DNA of 20,870 nucleotides. Source: CAZADH01 sp964483805. GTDB lineage: Bacteria > Muiribacteriota > Ozemobacteria > Ozemobacterales > Ozemobacteraceae. The stretch is from positions 1 through 20,870 of the forward strand of contig CAZADH010000085.1 in the NCBI GenBank assembly GCA_964483805.1, in the 5' to 3' direction. Made by a program: the position numbers and the translations under genes. Every line of letters starts with the position of its first letter. Positions within the stretch are counted from its first letter, which is position 1. Positions 7,340 through 14,624 of the stretch are shown here, piece after piece. The notes beneath the pieces are model-generated. The model did not search any database and was not told the origin of the DNA. It saw nothing but the letters and a program-made list of their open reading frames with translations.

Positions 7340-8479
7340 TCAGCGGCGGCGCCACCACAGCGCCATGCCGACGAGGCCGAGGAGCACGACCCGCATCATG
7401 ATCCGCTGTACCAGTGGGTTGCGCGCGGTCGCCAACAGGATCGGCGGTTCGCCGGGCACGGCAATTTCGCCGTCGTCGTGGTGCTCGTGGCCCGCGCAAT
7501 CACGGCAGGTTTCCCCGGGTGCGTGGGAGGGGTGGGCGCGAGGTGCCGACGCCGCCGGGCGGGCAGGTGATGCAATCGGAGCGTCATCGGGGTGATGCGC
7601 GGTCATTGTCGGTGTGGCAGCCGTGCCTGCCGGAGTCAAGTTCGCGTTCGTTGTCGAGGTGGCGGCCGGCCCGCCGGCATTGCCGGCAGCGTGTGCGGTC
7701 GCTGGCGCCGGCGGTGGCAACAGGTCTTCGGGGTTGGCCGGCACCGCGGCACCAGCGGCGACGAGGCGCAGGTAGCGGGCGAGCAGGTCGGGGGAGCCCG
7801 CGAGATCGAGACCGCTCTGCCGCCAGGCGGCAAGCGCTTCCTGGGGGCGATGCAGGTCGACGAACATGCGCGAACGCAATACGTGGTATGTCTGTGGAGC
7901 GAGCGGTGGCCGCTCGATCGGCGGGCGGCCGGCGCGCTCGTAGGCGGCCACCGCCCGGTCGAGATATTTCAGCACGGCCGCCGGGTTGCGGGGGATTGCG
8001 CGGGTATACTTGTCGATGAATGCGTAGGTGAAGGCCACCGAGCCATACAACTCATGCACGCGTGGCGACGCGCGGTTCGCGGTGATGCCGCGTTGCAGGG
8101 TGGCAATGCCCTCGCGAAACCGGTCGAGATAGAGGGCCTTGTTCTCGGCGAGAATGATGTGGGCGTCGATGAACCCAGGGTTGAACAGCACCGCCAGCTC
8201 GAGCAACGGGATGATCTCGGTGTTGCCGCCGTAGGTGCCGGCAAGAAAACCCTCGCCCATGCGCCGCGAGCCGCCGAAGTGCATGTACTCGTCGGCGGTC
8301 ATCCAGAAATAGTCGCCGATCAGGTTGCGCACCTGGGTGGGCACCGCGGTCAGCGCAAGACGGGTGATGTCGGCCTCATCGGCCACCGTCTCGGCATCGG
8401 CGTAACGCGCCTTGAACACCCATTGCGTGGCGCACGCCAGCGACAACAACAGAACGACCACGAGGACCCGCCGGATCAC
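7340..8479 (-). CDS. Membrane-anchored TPR-like protein with metal-ligand-rich linker; possible PilG counterpart
   Basis: 379 residues starting at GTG. An N-terminal hydrophobic segment (about 4-20) acts as signal-anchor, and a C-terminal segment (about 360-376, LLGLVGMALWW followed by RRR) is a second membrane span, so the body is probably periplasmic. The middle has helical TPR-like pairs (for example FIDAHIILAENKALYLDRFREGI). Residues about 245-330 are a low-complexity Ala/Pro/Thr linker followed by CRDCAGHEHHDDGE, a Cys/His/Asp cluster that could bind metal. No family is recognised with certainty. It follows the ABC-2 permease on the same strand after 127 bp containing a palindromic repeat. 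In Myxococcus, pilG sits beside the ABC genes pilH and pilI; position and topology make this protein a candidate analogue, by inference only. Confidence 0.7.
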   Translation of the reverse strand: MIRRVLVVVLLLSLACATQWVFKARYADAETVADEADITRLALTAVPTQVRNLIGDYFWMTADEYMHFGGSRRMGEGFLAGTYGGNTEIIPLLELAVLFNPGFIDAHIILAENKALYLDRFREGIATLQRGITANRASPRVHELYGSVAFTYAFIDKYTRAIPRNPAAVLKYLDRAVAAYERAGRPPIERPPLAPQTYHVLRSRMFVDLHRPQEALAAWRQSGLDLAGSPDLLARYLRLVAAGAAVPANPEDLLPPPAPATAHAAGNAGGPAATSTTNANLTPAGTAATPTMTAHHPDDAPIASPARPAASAPRAHPSHAPGETCRDCAGHEHHDDGEIAVPGEPPILLATARNPLVQRIMMRVVLLGLVGMALWWRRR

Positions 8480-8516
8480 CGCCCGTCCCCCGCATGCCGA
8501 CCGACGCCGGCCCCTG

Positions 8517-8562
8517 TAGGGGCGCGTTGCAACGCGCCCCTATCGGCGCGTCGCAACGCGCC
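8517..8562. repeat. Intergenic palindromic repeat, one perfect and one degenerate copy
   Basis: 8517-8542 is a perfect 26-bp palindrome centred on GTTGCAAC with arms reading TAGGGGCGC. A second, shorter near-palindrome (8545-8562, GGCGCGT arms, one mismatch) follows directly. I recall this GGGGCGCGTTGCAACGCGCCCC word as a dispersed intergenic repeat in various GC-rich bacteria; here it lies between the permease and the TPR-like gene and could fold in the mRNA. Confidence 0.75.
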
Positions 8563-8606
8563 CCCATGGGTGTCGGCCCGGGCCAGAACACCGTCGTTCC
8601 CCGCCA

Positions 8607-9371
8607 TCACAGGTCGCGGCGGGCGAGCAGACGCCCGCCCAGGCCGATATAGACGAGTATCAATACAAAAGAATACGCGGCGATCATTGCCAGTGGGGTG
8701 ATGCTGACCGGCAGTTCGTGCACCACCAGCAGCCGGGTTTCGAAGAGCGAGAAGTCCGGGAGGACGAACGCCACCAGTTCGAGGCCAATGGCCGCGAGGC
8801 CGCCGCCCTGCCGTTCCGTCCAGAGGCGCATGACGTCGAACAGGTGGCCGACGACGTAGAGCAGGGTGCCCAGCGACAACACGACGATCTTCGAGGCCGC
8901 CGCCGCGAGCAAAATCACCAGCGCCGCGAGTACGCACTGCTTCATCCAGATTACCAGGGCGCCCAAGAGGACCTCAGGAAACCAGCGGCCGAAGCCGACG
9001 CGCAGATAGGCCAACAGAAACCCGCCGAGAACGACGTGACAGAAGACCAGCGTCGCGGCGATGCCGAGAAAGCGGCCGGCAAGATAGCCCTGACGCGACG
9101 GCATGCGCGTCAATACAAAGTATACCGACTTGCGTTCGAGATCGGGGAAGATCTGGTCGAGCACCAGCACGAACAGCACCAGCAGGCCAAACCCCGCTTG
9201 CAGGTTGAGCCCGAGGTCTTTGATGATCTGCACCTGCAGATCGATCTGGTTGGCACGCAGCATCCAGCCGACCCCGAGCAACGGCAGCGCCAGCACGAGC
9301 AGCCCGAGCACGAGGCGGTTGCGCAGGGCGTCGACGAAGGCGTAGTAGCCGATCCAGAAGGGTTGGGTCAT
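8607..9371 (-). CDS. ABC-2 type transporter permease
   Basis: 254 residues with about six hydrophobic segments, starting FWIGYYAFVDALRNRLVLGLLVLALPLLGVG and ending ITPLAMIAAYSFVLILVYIGLGGRLLARRD. This is the typical ABC-2 permease pattern: an N-terminal cytoplasmic amphipathic start, a long first loop (DLERKSVYFVLTRMPSR, which matches the coupling region of these permeases), then paired spans. It would form an inner-membrane exporter with an ATPase subunit; the only ATPase in the window is encoded at 11003-11821 on the same strand. It begins 22 nt after the nucleotidyltransferase stop. Two copies of the TTGTATTG octamer lie in its coding strand (8661-8668 and 9111-9118). A Myxococcus PilI-like role is an inference from context. 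Substrate unknown. Confidence 0.85.
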   Translation of the reverse strand: MTQPFWIGYYAFVDALRNRLVLGLLVLALPLLGVGWMLRANQIDLQVQIIKDLGLNLQAGFGLLVLFVLVLDQIFPDLERKSVYFVLTRMPSRQGYLAGRFLGIAATLVFCHVVLGGFLLAYLRVGFGRWFPEVLLGALVIWMKQCVLAALVILLAAAASKIVVLSLGTLLYVVGHLFDVMRLWTERQGGGLAAIGLELVAFVLPDFSLFETRLLVVHELPVSITPLAMIAAYSFVLILVYIGLGGRLLARRDL

Positions 9372-9393
9372 GGCGCGTGGTCCTGGGAGCGGG

Positions 9394-9843
9394 TCACGGG
9401 AGATTCTCGAGATCGGCGAGATCCTTGGTGCGACCGCTGGCTCGCTTGTTGATCTTGAGATTCGCCAGATCGATCACGGTGATCTCCACTCCATCAATGG
9501 CCACGGTTTGTCGGGTTGGATAGCACTCGGCGAACTCGACTCCCGAAATCGTGGTCAGGATCTCAATGCGAAAAGGGGGAACGCCGAGGCGGACGATCTG
9601 TTCGGGTTTCATGAATACGTCGATCGTCAACTCCGGAGGATTGAACCCGAAACTGCGGATCGCCGCAACCATGCGCGTTGCGTTGTCAGTCGTCATCTCG
9701 ACCCAAACATCGATGTCGGCCGTGGTCCGGGGATAGCCGTGAAACCCGACGGCATACCCTCCGATCAACAGATAACGAACATCATGTTCGTCGAGCGATC
9801 TCAAAAAATCTTTGAAGTCGAGCGGTAGTTGGATCGTACCCAT
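9394..9843 (-). CDS. MNT-type nucleotidyltransferase (toxin-antitoxin-like module, downstream gene)
   Basis: 149 residues. The nucleotidyltransferase signature is intact: IGGYAVGFHGYPRTTADIDVWV, with Gly28-Gly29 and the metal-binding Asp43-x-Asp45. The family transfers nucleotides to proteins or RNA and includes antitoxin (MntA-like) and toxin (AbiEii-like) members; which applies here is unknown. The start MGTIQLPLDF lies inside the upstream small gene, overlapping it by 62 nt, and this same small-protein plus nucleotidyltransferase arrangement is familiar from many bacteria. The pair lies between a pilin gene and the ABC permease and probably arrived as a mobile module, although no mobile-element ends are visible. 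The permease begins 22 nt later. Confidence 0.85.
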   Translation of the reverse strand: MGTIQLPLDFKDFLRSLDEHDVRYLLIGGYAVGFHGYPRTTADIDVWVEMTTDNATRMVAAIRSFGFNPPELTIDVFMKPEQIVRLGVPPFRIEILTTISGVEFAECYPTRQTVAIDGVEITVIDLANLKINKRASGRTKDLADLENLP

Positions 9844-10003
9844 ATGCAGCCTGCCGGTGGATTTCGATTGCTTCGAGCCGTTCGAGGGGCGTCTTGTGCA
9901 GCCAGAACTCACGATCGGGATCTGAGCCGGACAACGACACGATCGCGAACGCCGAGCGATCGACACGAAGGTGATGGGGAAGCGGTTTGTTATCACTGGT
10001 CAC
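9782..10003 (-). CDS. Conserved small partner protein of the nucleotidyltransferase
   Basis: 73 residues, GTG start at 10001-10003. Its sequence pattern RSAFAIVSLSGSD, then FWLHKTPLERLEAIEIHRQ and AYGYDPTTARLQRFFEI, is the pattern I recall for small proteins encoded directly before nucleotidyltransferases like the one here. Some databases label such pairs toxin-antitoxin components, but the activity is not established. The last 20 codons are read again in another frame as the first codons of the nucleotidyltransferase, so both conserved ends are written in the same 62 nt. A weak promoter (TTGCAC, 17 bp, TATGCT at 10010-10015) would place transcription start close to the GTG, again leaderless. 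No Shine-Dalgarno is visible. Confidence 0.7.
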   Translation of the reverse strand: MTSDNKPLPHHLRVDRSAFAIVSLSGSDPDREFWLHKTPLERLEAIEIHRQAAYGYDPTTARLQRFFEIARRT

Positions 10004-10021
10004 GGGTCCAGCATAAAACGG

Positions 10022-10054
10022 AAGCCCCCCGGGTGCAACACCCGGGGGGCTTTT
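10022..10054. terminator. Strong bidirectional-looking terminator downstream of the stand-alone pilin
   Basis: A perfect 14-bp stem, AAGCCCCCCGGGTG (10022-10035) with its complement at 10039-10052, and a 3-nt loop. A four-T run follows on the plus strand (10051-10054), and CTTCCGTTTT follows on the minus strand. It lies 22 nt after the pilin stop and insulates the pilin transcript from the nucleotidyltransferase pair. Confidence 0.88.
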
Positions 10055-10075
10055 GGCGACCAGAGTCGGCGTTGA

Positions 10076-10906
10076 TCAGTTGGTGGTGAAGTTGGCGTGC
10101 AGGGTGGACGACGACAGGTCGGGGCCGGTGCCCGCGAGGAACGTCTGGGTGATGCCGGCGCTTGTCCAGTTGTAGGCGGCGGCGCCAAGTGTGTTGGCGT
10201 TGTACCGGCCGTAGGCACGGCAGATGATGCCACGGCGGAACTTGATGTGCGCGTCGCCACTGCCATCCAGCGACGCATTGTTGTAGATGCGCAGGTGGCT
10301 GTTGGCCGCGTAGGTCGTCGGGTTCCAGACGTTGAAGTCGGTGCCGGCCTGGCTGCCCGACGGCGGCGCCTTGAAGAACTGATAGAGAACGTGGCCGTTG
10401 CCGTCGGCGCCGGCACCCGGATCGGTGGTGGGGGCAGGCACCGGCACGCGCTCGGCACCGCCGTAGCGCTTGGCCAGCTCGGGGCAGCAGAACAGTTTGG
10501 TGTCTTGCACGATCTTGCCCAGCTCGCTGAAGCGCGCCGGATTGGCGGACTGAGTGATCGCGCCTTGTGGCAGCAGTTGCATTGTCTGGCCGTCGGTACC
10601 GTCGATGGCGACAAAGTTCGGTGTCTGATAGCGCCAGTACATCTGGGAGTTGGCGTGCGTCGTCATGGGCTCGCCAGAGACGGGGTGGATGACCTGCGTG
10701 CAGGCATCGTCGATCGGAATGCTGCTGTTGCGGGTCTCGAACACGGCGTAGGCGTTGTTCAGCGCACCCAGGTTCGACATGCACGATTTCTGTCGCGACT
10801 CGGTGACGAACGATTGATACTTCGAGATACCGATGGCGGCCAGAATGGCGATGACCAGAACCACGATCAACAATTCAATCAGTGTAAAACCTGAACGCCT
10901 GTTCAT
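10076..10906 (-). CDS. Type IV pilin-like protein 1, candidate major pilin
   Basis: 276 residues with a canonical class III signal: MNRRSG followed by FTLIELLIVVLVIAILAAIG, cleaved after Gly6, with Glu at mature position 5. The globular part has five Cys (RQKSC, DDAC, FCC, IIC) conserved in a paralogue at 11833-12687, along with shared motifs IHPVSGEP, YWR, LPQG, CCPEL and GAGPDLSS-like ends. It stands alone, with a promoter (10967-10995), a strong Shine-Dalgarno GAGGAG (10916-10921, 9 nt from ATG) and a 14-bp-stem terminator. That arrangement suits an abundant subunit, so it is the best candidate for the major pilin. At about 270 mature residues it is larger than typical PilA (about 150), so a pseudopilin of another system remains possible. 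Confidence 0.88.
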   Translation of the reverse strand: MNRRSGFTLIELLIVVLVIAILAAIGISKYQSFVTESRQKSCMSNLGALNNAYAVFETRNSSIPIDDACTQVIHPVSGEPMTTHANSQMYWRYQTPNFVAIDGTDGQTMQLLPQGAITQSANPARFSELGKIVQDTKLFCCPELAKRYGGAERVPVPAPTTDPGAGADGNGHVLYQFFKAPPSGSQAGTDFNVWNPTTYAANSHLRIYNNASLDGSGDAHIKFRRGIICRAYGRYNANTLGAAAYNWTSAGITQTFLAGTGPDLSSSTLHANFTTN

Positions 10907-10966
10907 AATTTTCGACTCCTCGGCCAGAATAGAAACGCAAGCAAGCGAGAATTATCCCAACATTAA

Positions 10967-10995
10967 AATCTATCGGCGCCGGGGTCCCGAGTCAA
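10967..10995 (-). promoter_or_regulatory. Predicted sigma70 promoter of pilin 1
   Basis: On the minus strand TTGACT (10995-10990) and TAGATT (10972-10967) are exactly 17 bp apart, with an AT-rich patch just upstream of the -35. The leader of about 55 nt ends with GAGGAG ahead of the pilin ATG. The -10 is only 4 of 6. Confidence 0.55.
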
Positions 10996-11002
10996 GGAAA
11001 GA

Positions 11003-11821
11003 TTATTTTGTACCCCTTTGTACCGTGGCGTCACTGCTTTCGATCAGGTCCATGAACCGCCGTTCGAGATTGGTGCCGCTGCCGGCAAACTCGGTGAGTC
11101 GGCCGGTGTAGAGAATGCGGCCGTGGTGGATGATGCCGATGCGGTCGCACAGTTCCTCGACGTCGGGCAGGATGTGCGTCGAGAAGAAGATACTCTTGCC
11201 GGCCTTCTTCAAATCGCGCATGATGTCTTTGATCAGGGCCCGGCCGAGCGGGTCGAGGCCGCTGCTGGGTTCGTCGAGGATGAGCAACTCGGGATCGTGC
11301 AACATGGCCGCCGCGAGGGCCAGGCGCTGCTGCATGCCTTTCGAATAGGTACCCACCCGCTGATGAAGGGCATCGGCGAGAGCGACCCGTTCGAGCAAGG
11401 CCGGATACCGGGTAGGGTCGGGGGTGCGCTGCAGCAGACGTTCGCTGAACATGAGCACCTCGTGGGCCGAAAGAAACTCGTTGAAGCTGGGTTTCTCGGG
11501 GGCAAAGCCAATGCGGCGCCAGTCGAGTTGCGCGTGCGGGCTGCCAAAATACTCGATCTCACCGGCATCGGCGTGGGTCAAACCGAGCGCGATCTTGATC
11601 GTCGTCGTTTTGCCGGCGCCGTTGAGGCCAATGAAGCCGAAGATTTCGCCAGGTTGTAGCGACAGCGAGACCTTGCACAAGATCTGTTTCATACCGCCGC
11701 CGAGCAGACTGTCGGACGCGACCGGAAACGCCTTGTCGATGTTGCGCAGGGCGAAACAAGGAGCCGCTTGTGCCGCGGCGGTCGGCTGTTCGGATGATTG
11801 TATTGATTCCGTATTGCTCAT
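11003..11821 (-). CDS. ABC transporter ATPase; possible PilH-like subunit
   Basis: 272 residues. All nucleotide-binding motifs are present: Walker A GLNGAGKTT (65-73, Lys71), signature YSKGMQQR (159-166), Walker B LLILDEPSSGLD (179-190, Glu184) and switch His216. The overall pattern is that of ATPases pairing with ABC-2 permeases. The ATG at 11821 is preferred because GAGG lies 9 nt upstream; a GTG at 11836 would instead overlap the previous stop by 4 nt (GTGA). Either way it is the last gene of the minor-pilin operon. The permease it probably serves is at 8607-9371. A pilin-associated ABC system recalls Myxococcus PilH/PilI, needed for pilus assembly; assignment here is inference. Confidence 0.9.
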   Translation of the reverse strand: MSNTESIQSSEQPTAAAQAAPCFALRNIDKAFPVASDSLLGGGMKQILCKVSLSLQPGEIFGFIGLNGAGKTTTIKIALGLTHADAGEIEYFGSPHAQLDWRRIGFAPEKPSFNEFLSAHEVLMFSERLLQRTPDPTRYPALLERVALADALHQRVGTYSKGMQQRLALAAAMLHDPELLILDEPSSGLDPLGRALIKDIMRDLKKAGKSIFFSTHILPDVEELCDRIGIIHHGRILYTGRLTEFAGSGTNLERRFMDLIESSDATVQRGTK

Positions 11822-11832
11822 GTTTGTCGGCC

Positions 11833-12687
11833 TCACGGAGGTGGCAGATAGTGAAGCGATCCGCTCGAAAGGTCGGGGCCGGCGCCGTTGACAAAATAGC
11901 GCTTGGTGACCCCGTCGGCGGCATCAACGTCGTAAGAAAAGCTGAGGCGATTGTAATTGTATTTGCCATAGGCATTGCACACCACCGCTCTGGACTGTGT
12001 GGCAATTCGCCCGCCGACCCACGTCGACGCGATCCACTGTGGGTAGAGTTGAAAATGGGGATAGTTCAGGGCGGCGTCGTCAGGATTGAATCCGACGAAG
12101 CGGTTGAGACTGTCGGGGTCGACGGGGCCCTGATAAAACATGTAGAGAACGGTGCTCGAGGCCGGTTGCGCGGCTGGCACGGGAACATTCTCGATGCGTC
12201 CGAACGTGCGGATGAGTTCGGGGCAACAGAAGATCTCGTTCGCGCCGGCAACCCGGGCCAGCTCGCCCCACCTCGTTTTGTCGGCAACGGTGGCCTGCCC
12301 CTGCGGCAATACGGCGAGGGTCACCGGCTGTTGGCCGTCGATGGTGTCGAAGCTGGTGCCGGTGCCGAACCTGTTCTGATCGCGCCAGTAATGTTGACTC
12401 TTGGGGTGGTTGTTGATGGGCTCGCCGGTGACCGGGTGGATGAGTTGCACGCAGGCATCTTCCCGGGGCAGTGTCACGTTGCGTATCTGCCACAGATGAT
12501 AGGCATGGTTGATGGCGTTTTGGTTGGCCATGCAGGCGTTGCGGCGTGAGGTCGTCACATAAGACTGGTACTGCACGATGCCGAGTGCGCCGATGATGCC
12601 AATCACGATAGTTACAATGAGGAGTTCAATGAGAGTGAACCCGGGTCGGGACAACTGATTTGAACGTATGTAATGAGTATTTACCAT
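11833..12687 (-). CDS. Type IV pilin-like protein 2, paralogue of pilin 1
   Basis: 284 residues with a 16-residue leader ending SRPG, then FTLIELLIVTIVIGIIGALG; cleavage after Gly16 gives Glu at mature position 5. The five Cys positions and motifs IHPVTGEP, YWR, LPQG, FCCPEL, NAYGKYN and AGPDLSSG-LH parallel pilin 1, so the two are paralogues with a conserved fold. It overlaps the stop of the beta-propeller gene by 7 nt and is followed directly by the ABC ATPase. Unlike pilin 1 it has no promoter of its own, which suggests a low-abundance, perhaps minor, subunit coexpressed with FimT-, PilV- and PilW-like proteins. Confidence 0.9.
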   Translation of the reverse strand: MVNTHYIRSNQLSRPGFTLIELLIVTIVIGIIGALGIVQYQSYVTTSRRNACMANQNAINHAYHLWQIRNVTLPREDACVQLIHPVTGEPINNHPKSQHYWRDQNRFGTGTSFDTIDGQQPVTLAVLPQGQATVADKTRWGELARVAGANEIFCCPELIRTFGRIENVPVPAAQPASSTVLYMFYQGPVDPDSLNRFVGFNPDDAALNYPHFQLYPQWIASTWVGGRIATQSRAVVCNAYGKYNYNRLSFSYDVDAADGVTKRYFVNGAGPDLSSGSLHYLPPP

Positions 12688-14624
12688 CCTGGACTTCCGA
12701 ATCGGTCGGTCTTAACAAGCCAGAGGTCCGATGCGCCGAGATTGGGGGAGAACAGGTCGGTCGAACTGGCAGTTATCGCGATAACCGTCCCGCCATCCAC
12801 TGTTCGCGTCCAACCGGTGGCGGTGTCGTCCTGATTGCCGCCAAGGATATGCTGTGACACAATTGTGCCGTCGGATGCGAGGCGGACGACCCATGCGTCG
12901 CGATCGGTCGTGCTCTTGATTCCGGTCAAGTTGCCGTTGGTCGACATGGTGTTGCCGAGCAGCAGAACGCCGCCGTCTGGCAAGGCACGAACACCGACAA
13001 ACTCGTCCTGGCCCGAGCCGCCGAAACAGCCCTGCCAGCGAATCGCCGACGCATCGTTCGCCAAACGGACGATCCAGGCGTCACGATCGGTTGTGCTCTT
13101 GATCATGTTCAGGTCGCCGTCGCTTGATTCGGTCCACCCGGCCAACAAGATGTCGCTTTCCGCACCGAAGTGGTTAACCGCCGCCGCGAGGGAATCGCTG
13201 GCGGTGCCGCCGATGCATCGTTGCCAGCCAACCGCCGCAGAAGCGAGCAGAGAGTCGGCCCGAACGCAGACGACCCAGGCATCCTGACTCGTACCGTGGA
13301 TGTTCTGCAGTGGAACTGGGAGCCGCGCTGCTGGACTGGCTGACTGCGCTGCGAGATCCGTGGAAAGGGTCCCGCCGACGAGCAACAGATCGCTGCTGGC
13401 GAGTAGCAGCCCGGAAATGAATACATCGTCAAGATTTCCACCAAAGGTGGCGATGGCGGTCGGTGTCGCTTGCGGGTCCCAATACCCGACGACCAACCCG
13501 TCAAGGCCACGGGTCGAGCTTGACGTAAGACCTCCGAAAAACACATATGTCGGACTGGCGGGATCGCAGGTAACCTGGGTGATGCCGCGGAAGAGGTCGG
13601 TCGAGTCGCTGCCGACGCAGAAACCCCACGTTACCCTGCCAGTTTCGCTGGCCAGGCGAACGACCCAGGCGTCGCGATTGCCTGCGGGGCGCAAATGCAC
13701 ACCAGCCAAGTCATTACCATTGGACTCCGACCACCCGACGAGCAAATAGTCACCCGAACCAACTTGGACCGCGCCCGTCAGAGATTCGGTCGCATTGCCG
13801 CCCACGCAGTTTGGCCACGAGGCAACGTGCAACAAACTCGCAGTGGTTGCGGTGTCGCTCGAGAGCCAAGCGACCCAGCCGTCGGCCGAATACGTAGGGG
13901 AGGTCCCGTGATTGCCCGAAACGTCTGTGTCGTTCGATTGCGTGGACCCGTATACCAGGAAGCCATCGGGCTCGCACGACGCGTTGAACACGGGGATAAT
14001 GCCGCCGGCAACGTCGGCCCGGCTTCCACCGATGCCAAGGCTCCACGTGGAGACCCCCCCTCCGGATTTCCAGGTTTGGACCTGCACTGTCTCAGTGCCT
14101 ACCGAGAACTCTATGCTTCCGGAAGCGTTCACGGGGTAATGCAATCGGTTCTCGCTGCTGGTTGCACCGAGTTGGACGGCATTCGATGCGGAGAAGAACA
14201 TCGTGTTTCGGTCCCTTGTTGCCGCAAAGGTGCCTGCCTGCATGGGATCGGCAAACTCGGGCAAGTTGGGGTGCAGTTTTACCGAAACCCGCATTGGCGA
14301 GACCCGCCCCAGAGCTTCGTCGAGTTCAAAGCTGACAACCGCCGTTGCAATGCGTGACAACGGCGTGACCTCTGTGGCGACGGAAATTTCCCAACTGCCG
14401 GAACAACCCCGTGACAGGGTTGCCACCTGTCGGCACACTTCAAGTGCCGCATCGATCGTATGCCCTGCCAAACGCCGTTGTGTTGCAGTTCGCGCGAACT
14501 CGTTTTCAAGAGAGCGGTCAATGGGCGACTTCTGGCTGTTAGCAATGACGAAGCCGATAATAATCGCCAAGACGAGGCAATAATACACGACAAAGCCGCG
14601 GTGTTGAGACCGGCAACTTTTCAT
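12681..14624 (-). CDS. Pilin-anchored beta-propeller protein (PilX/GspK-like N-terminus plus seven propeller repeats)
   Basis: 647 residues. Residues 10-30 (GFVVYYCLVLAIIIGF) look like a pilin hydrophobic helix after a short basic leader, but mature position 5 is not Glu, as in GspK-type and some PilX pseudopilins. Residues about 190-647 contain seven units ending in a W-V strand (DGWVAWLSS near 247, DAWVVRLAS 317, DGLVVGYW 375, DAWVVCVRA 447, DAWIVRLAN 515, DAWVVRLAS 578, DLWLVKT 634), spaced 56-72 residues apart, with GG...D turns and G-[WN]T-[ES]S motifs. Seven repeats fit a closed seven-bladed propeller. Overlaps (TGATG with the PilW-like gene, 7 nt with pilin 2) place it in the pilin operon. 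It may be the pilus-tip protein, combining PilX and PilY1 roles. Its DNA is somewhat less GC-biased than the flanking genes. Confidence 0.8.
   Translation of the reverse strand: MKSCRSQHRGFVVYYCLVLAIIIGFVIANSQKSPIDRSLENEFARTATQRRLAGHTIDAALEVCRQVATLSRGCSGSWEISVATEVTPLSRIATAVVSFELDEALGRVSPMRVSVKLHPNLPEFADPMQAGTFAATRDRNTMFFSASNAVQLGATSSENRLHYPVNASGSIEFSVGTETVQVQTWKSGGGVSTWSLGIGGSRADVAGGIIPVFNASCEPDGFLVYGSTQSNDTDVSGNHGTSPTYSADGWVAWLSSDTATTASLLHVASWPNCVGGNATESLTGAVQVGSGDYLLVGWSESNGNDLAGVHLRPAGNRDAWVVRLASETGRVTWGFCVGSDSTDLFRGITQVTCDPASPTYVFFGGLTSSSTRGLDGLVVGYWDPQATPTAIATFGGNLDDVFISGLLLASSDLLLVGGTLSTDLAAQSASPAARLPVPLQNIHGTSQDAWVVCVRADSLLASAAVGWQRCIGGTASDSLAAAVNHFGAESDILLAGWTESSDGDLNMIKSTTDRDAWIVRLANDASAIRWQGCFGGSGQDEFVGVRALPDGGVLLLGNTMSTNGNLTGIKSTTDRDAWVVRLASDGTIVSQHILGGNQDDTATGWTRTVDGGTVIAITASSTDLFSPNLGASDLWLVKTDRFGSPGW

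Noticed and set aside
7262..8701. Plus-strand frames opposite the TPR-like and permease genes
   Set aside because: Arg/Gly-rich antisense translations with no signal or motif.
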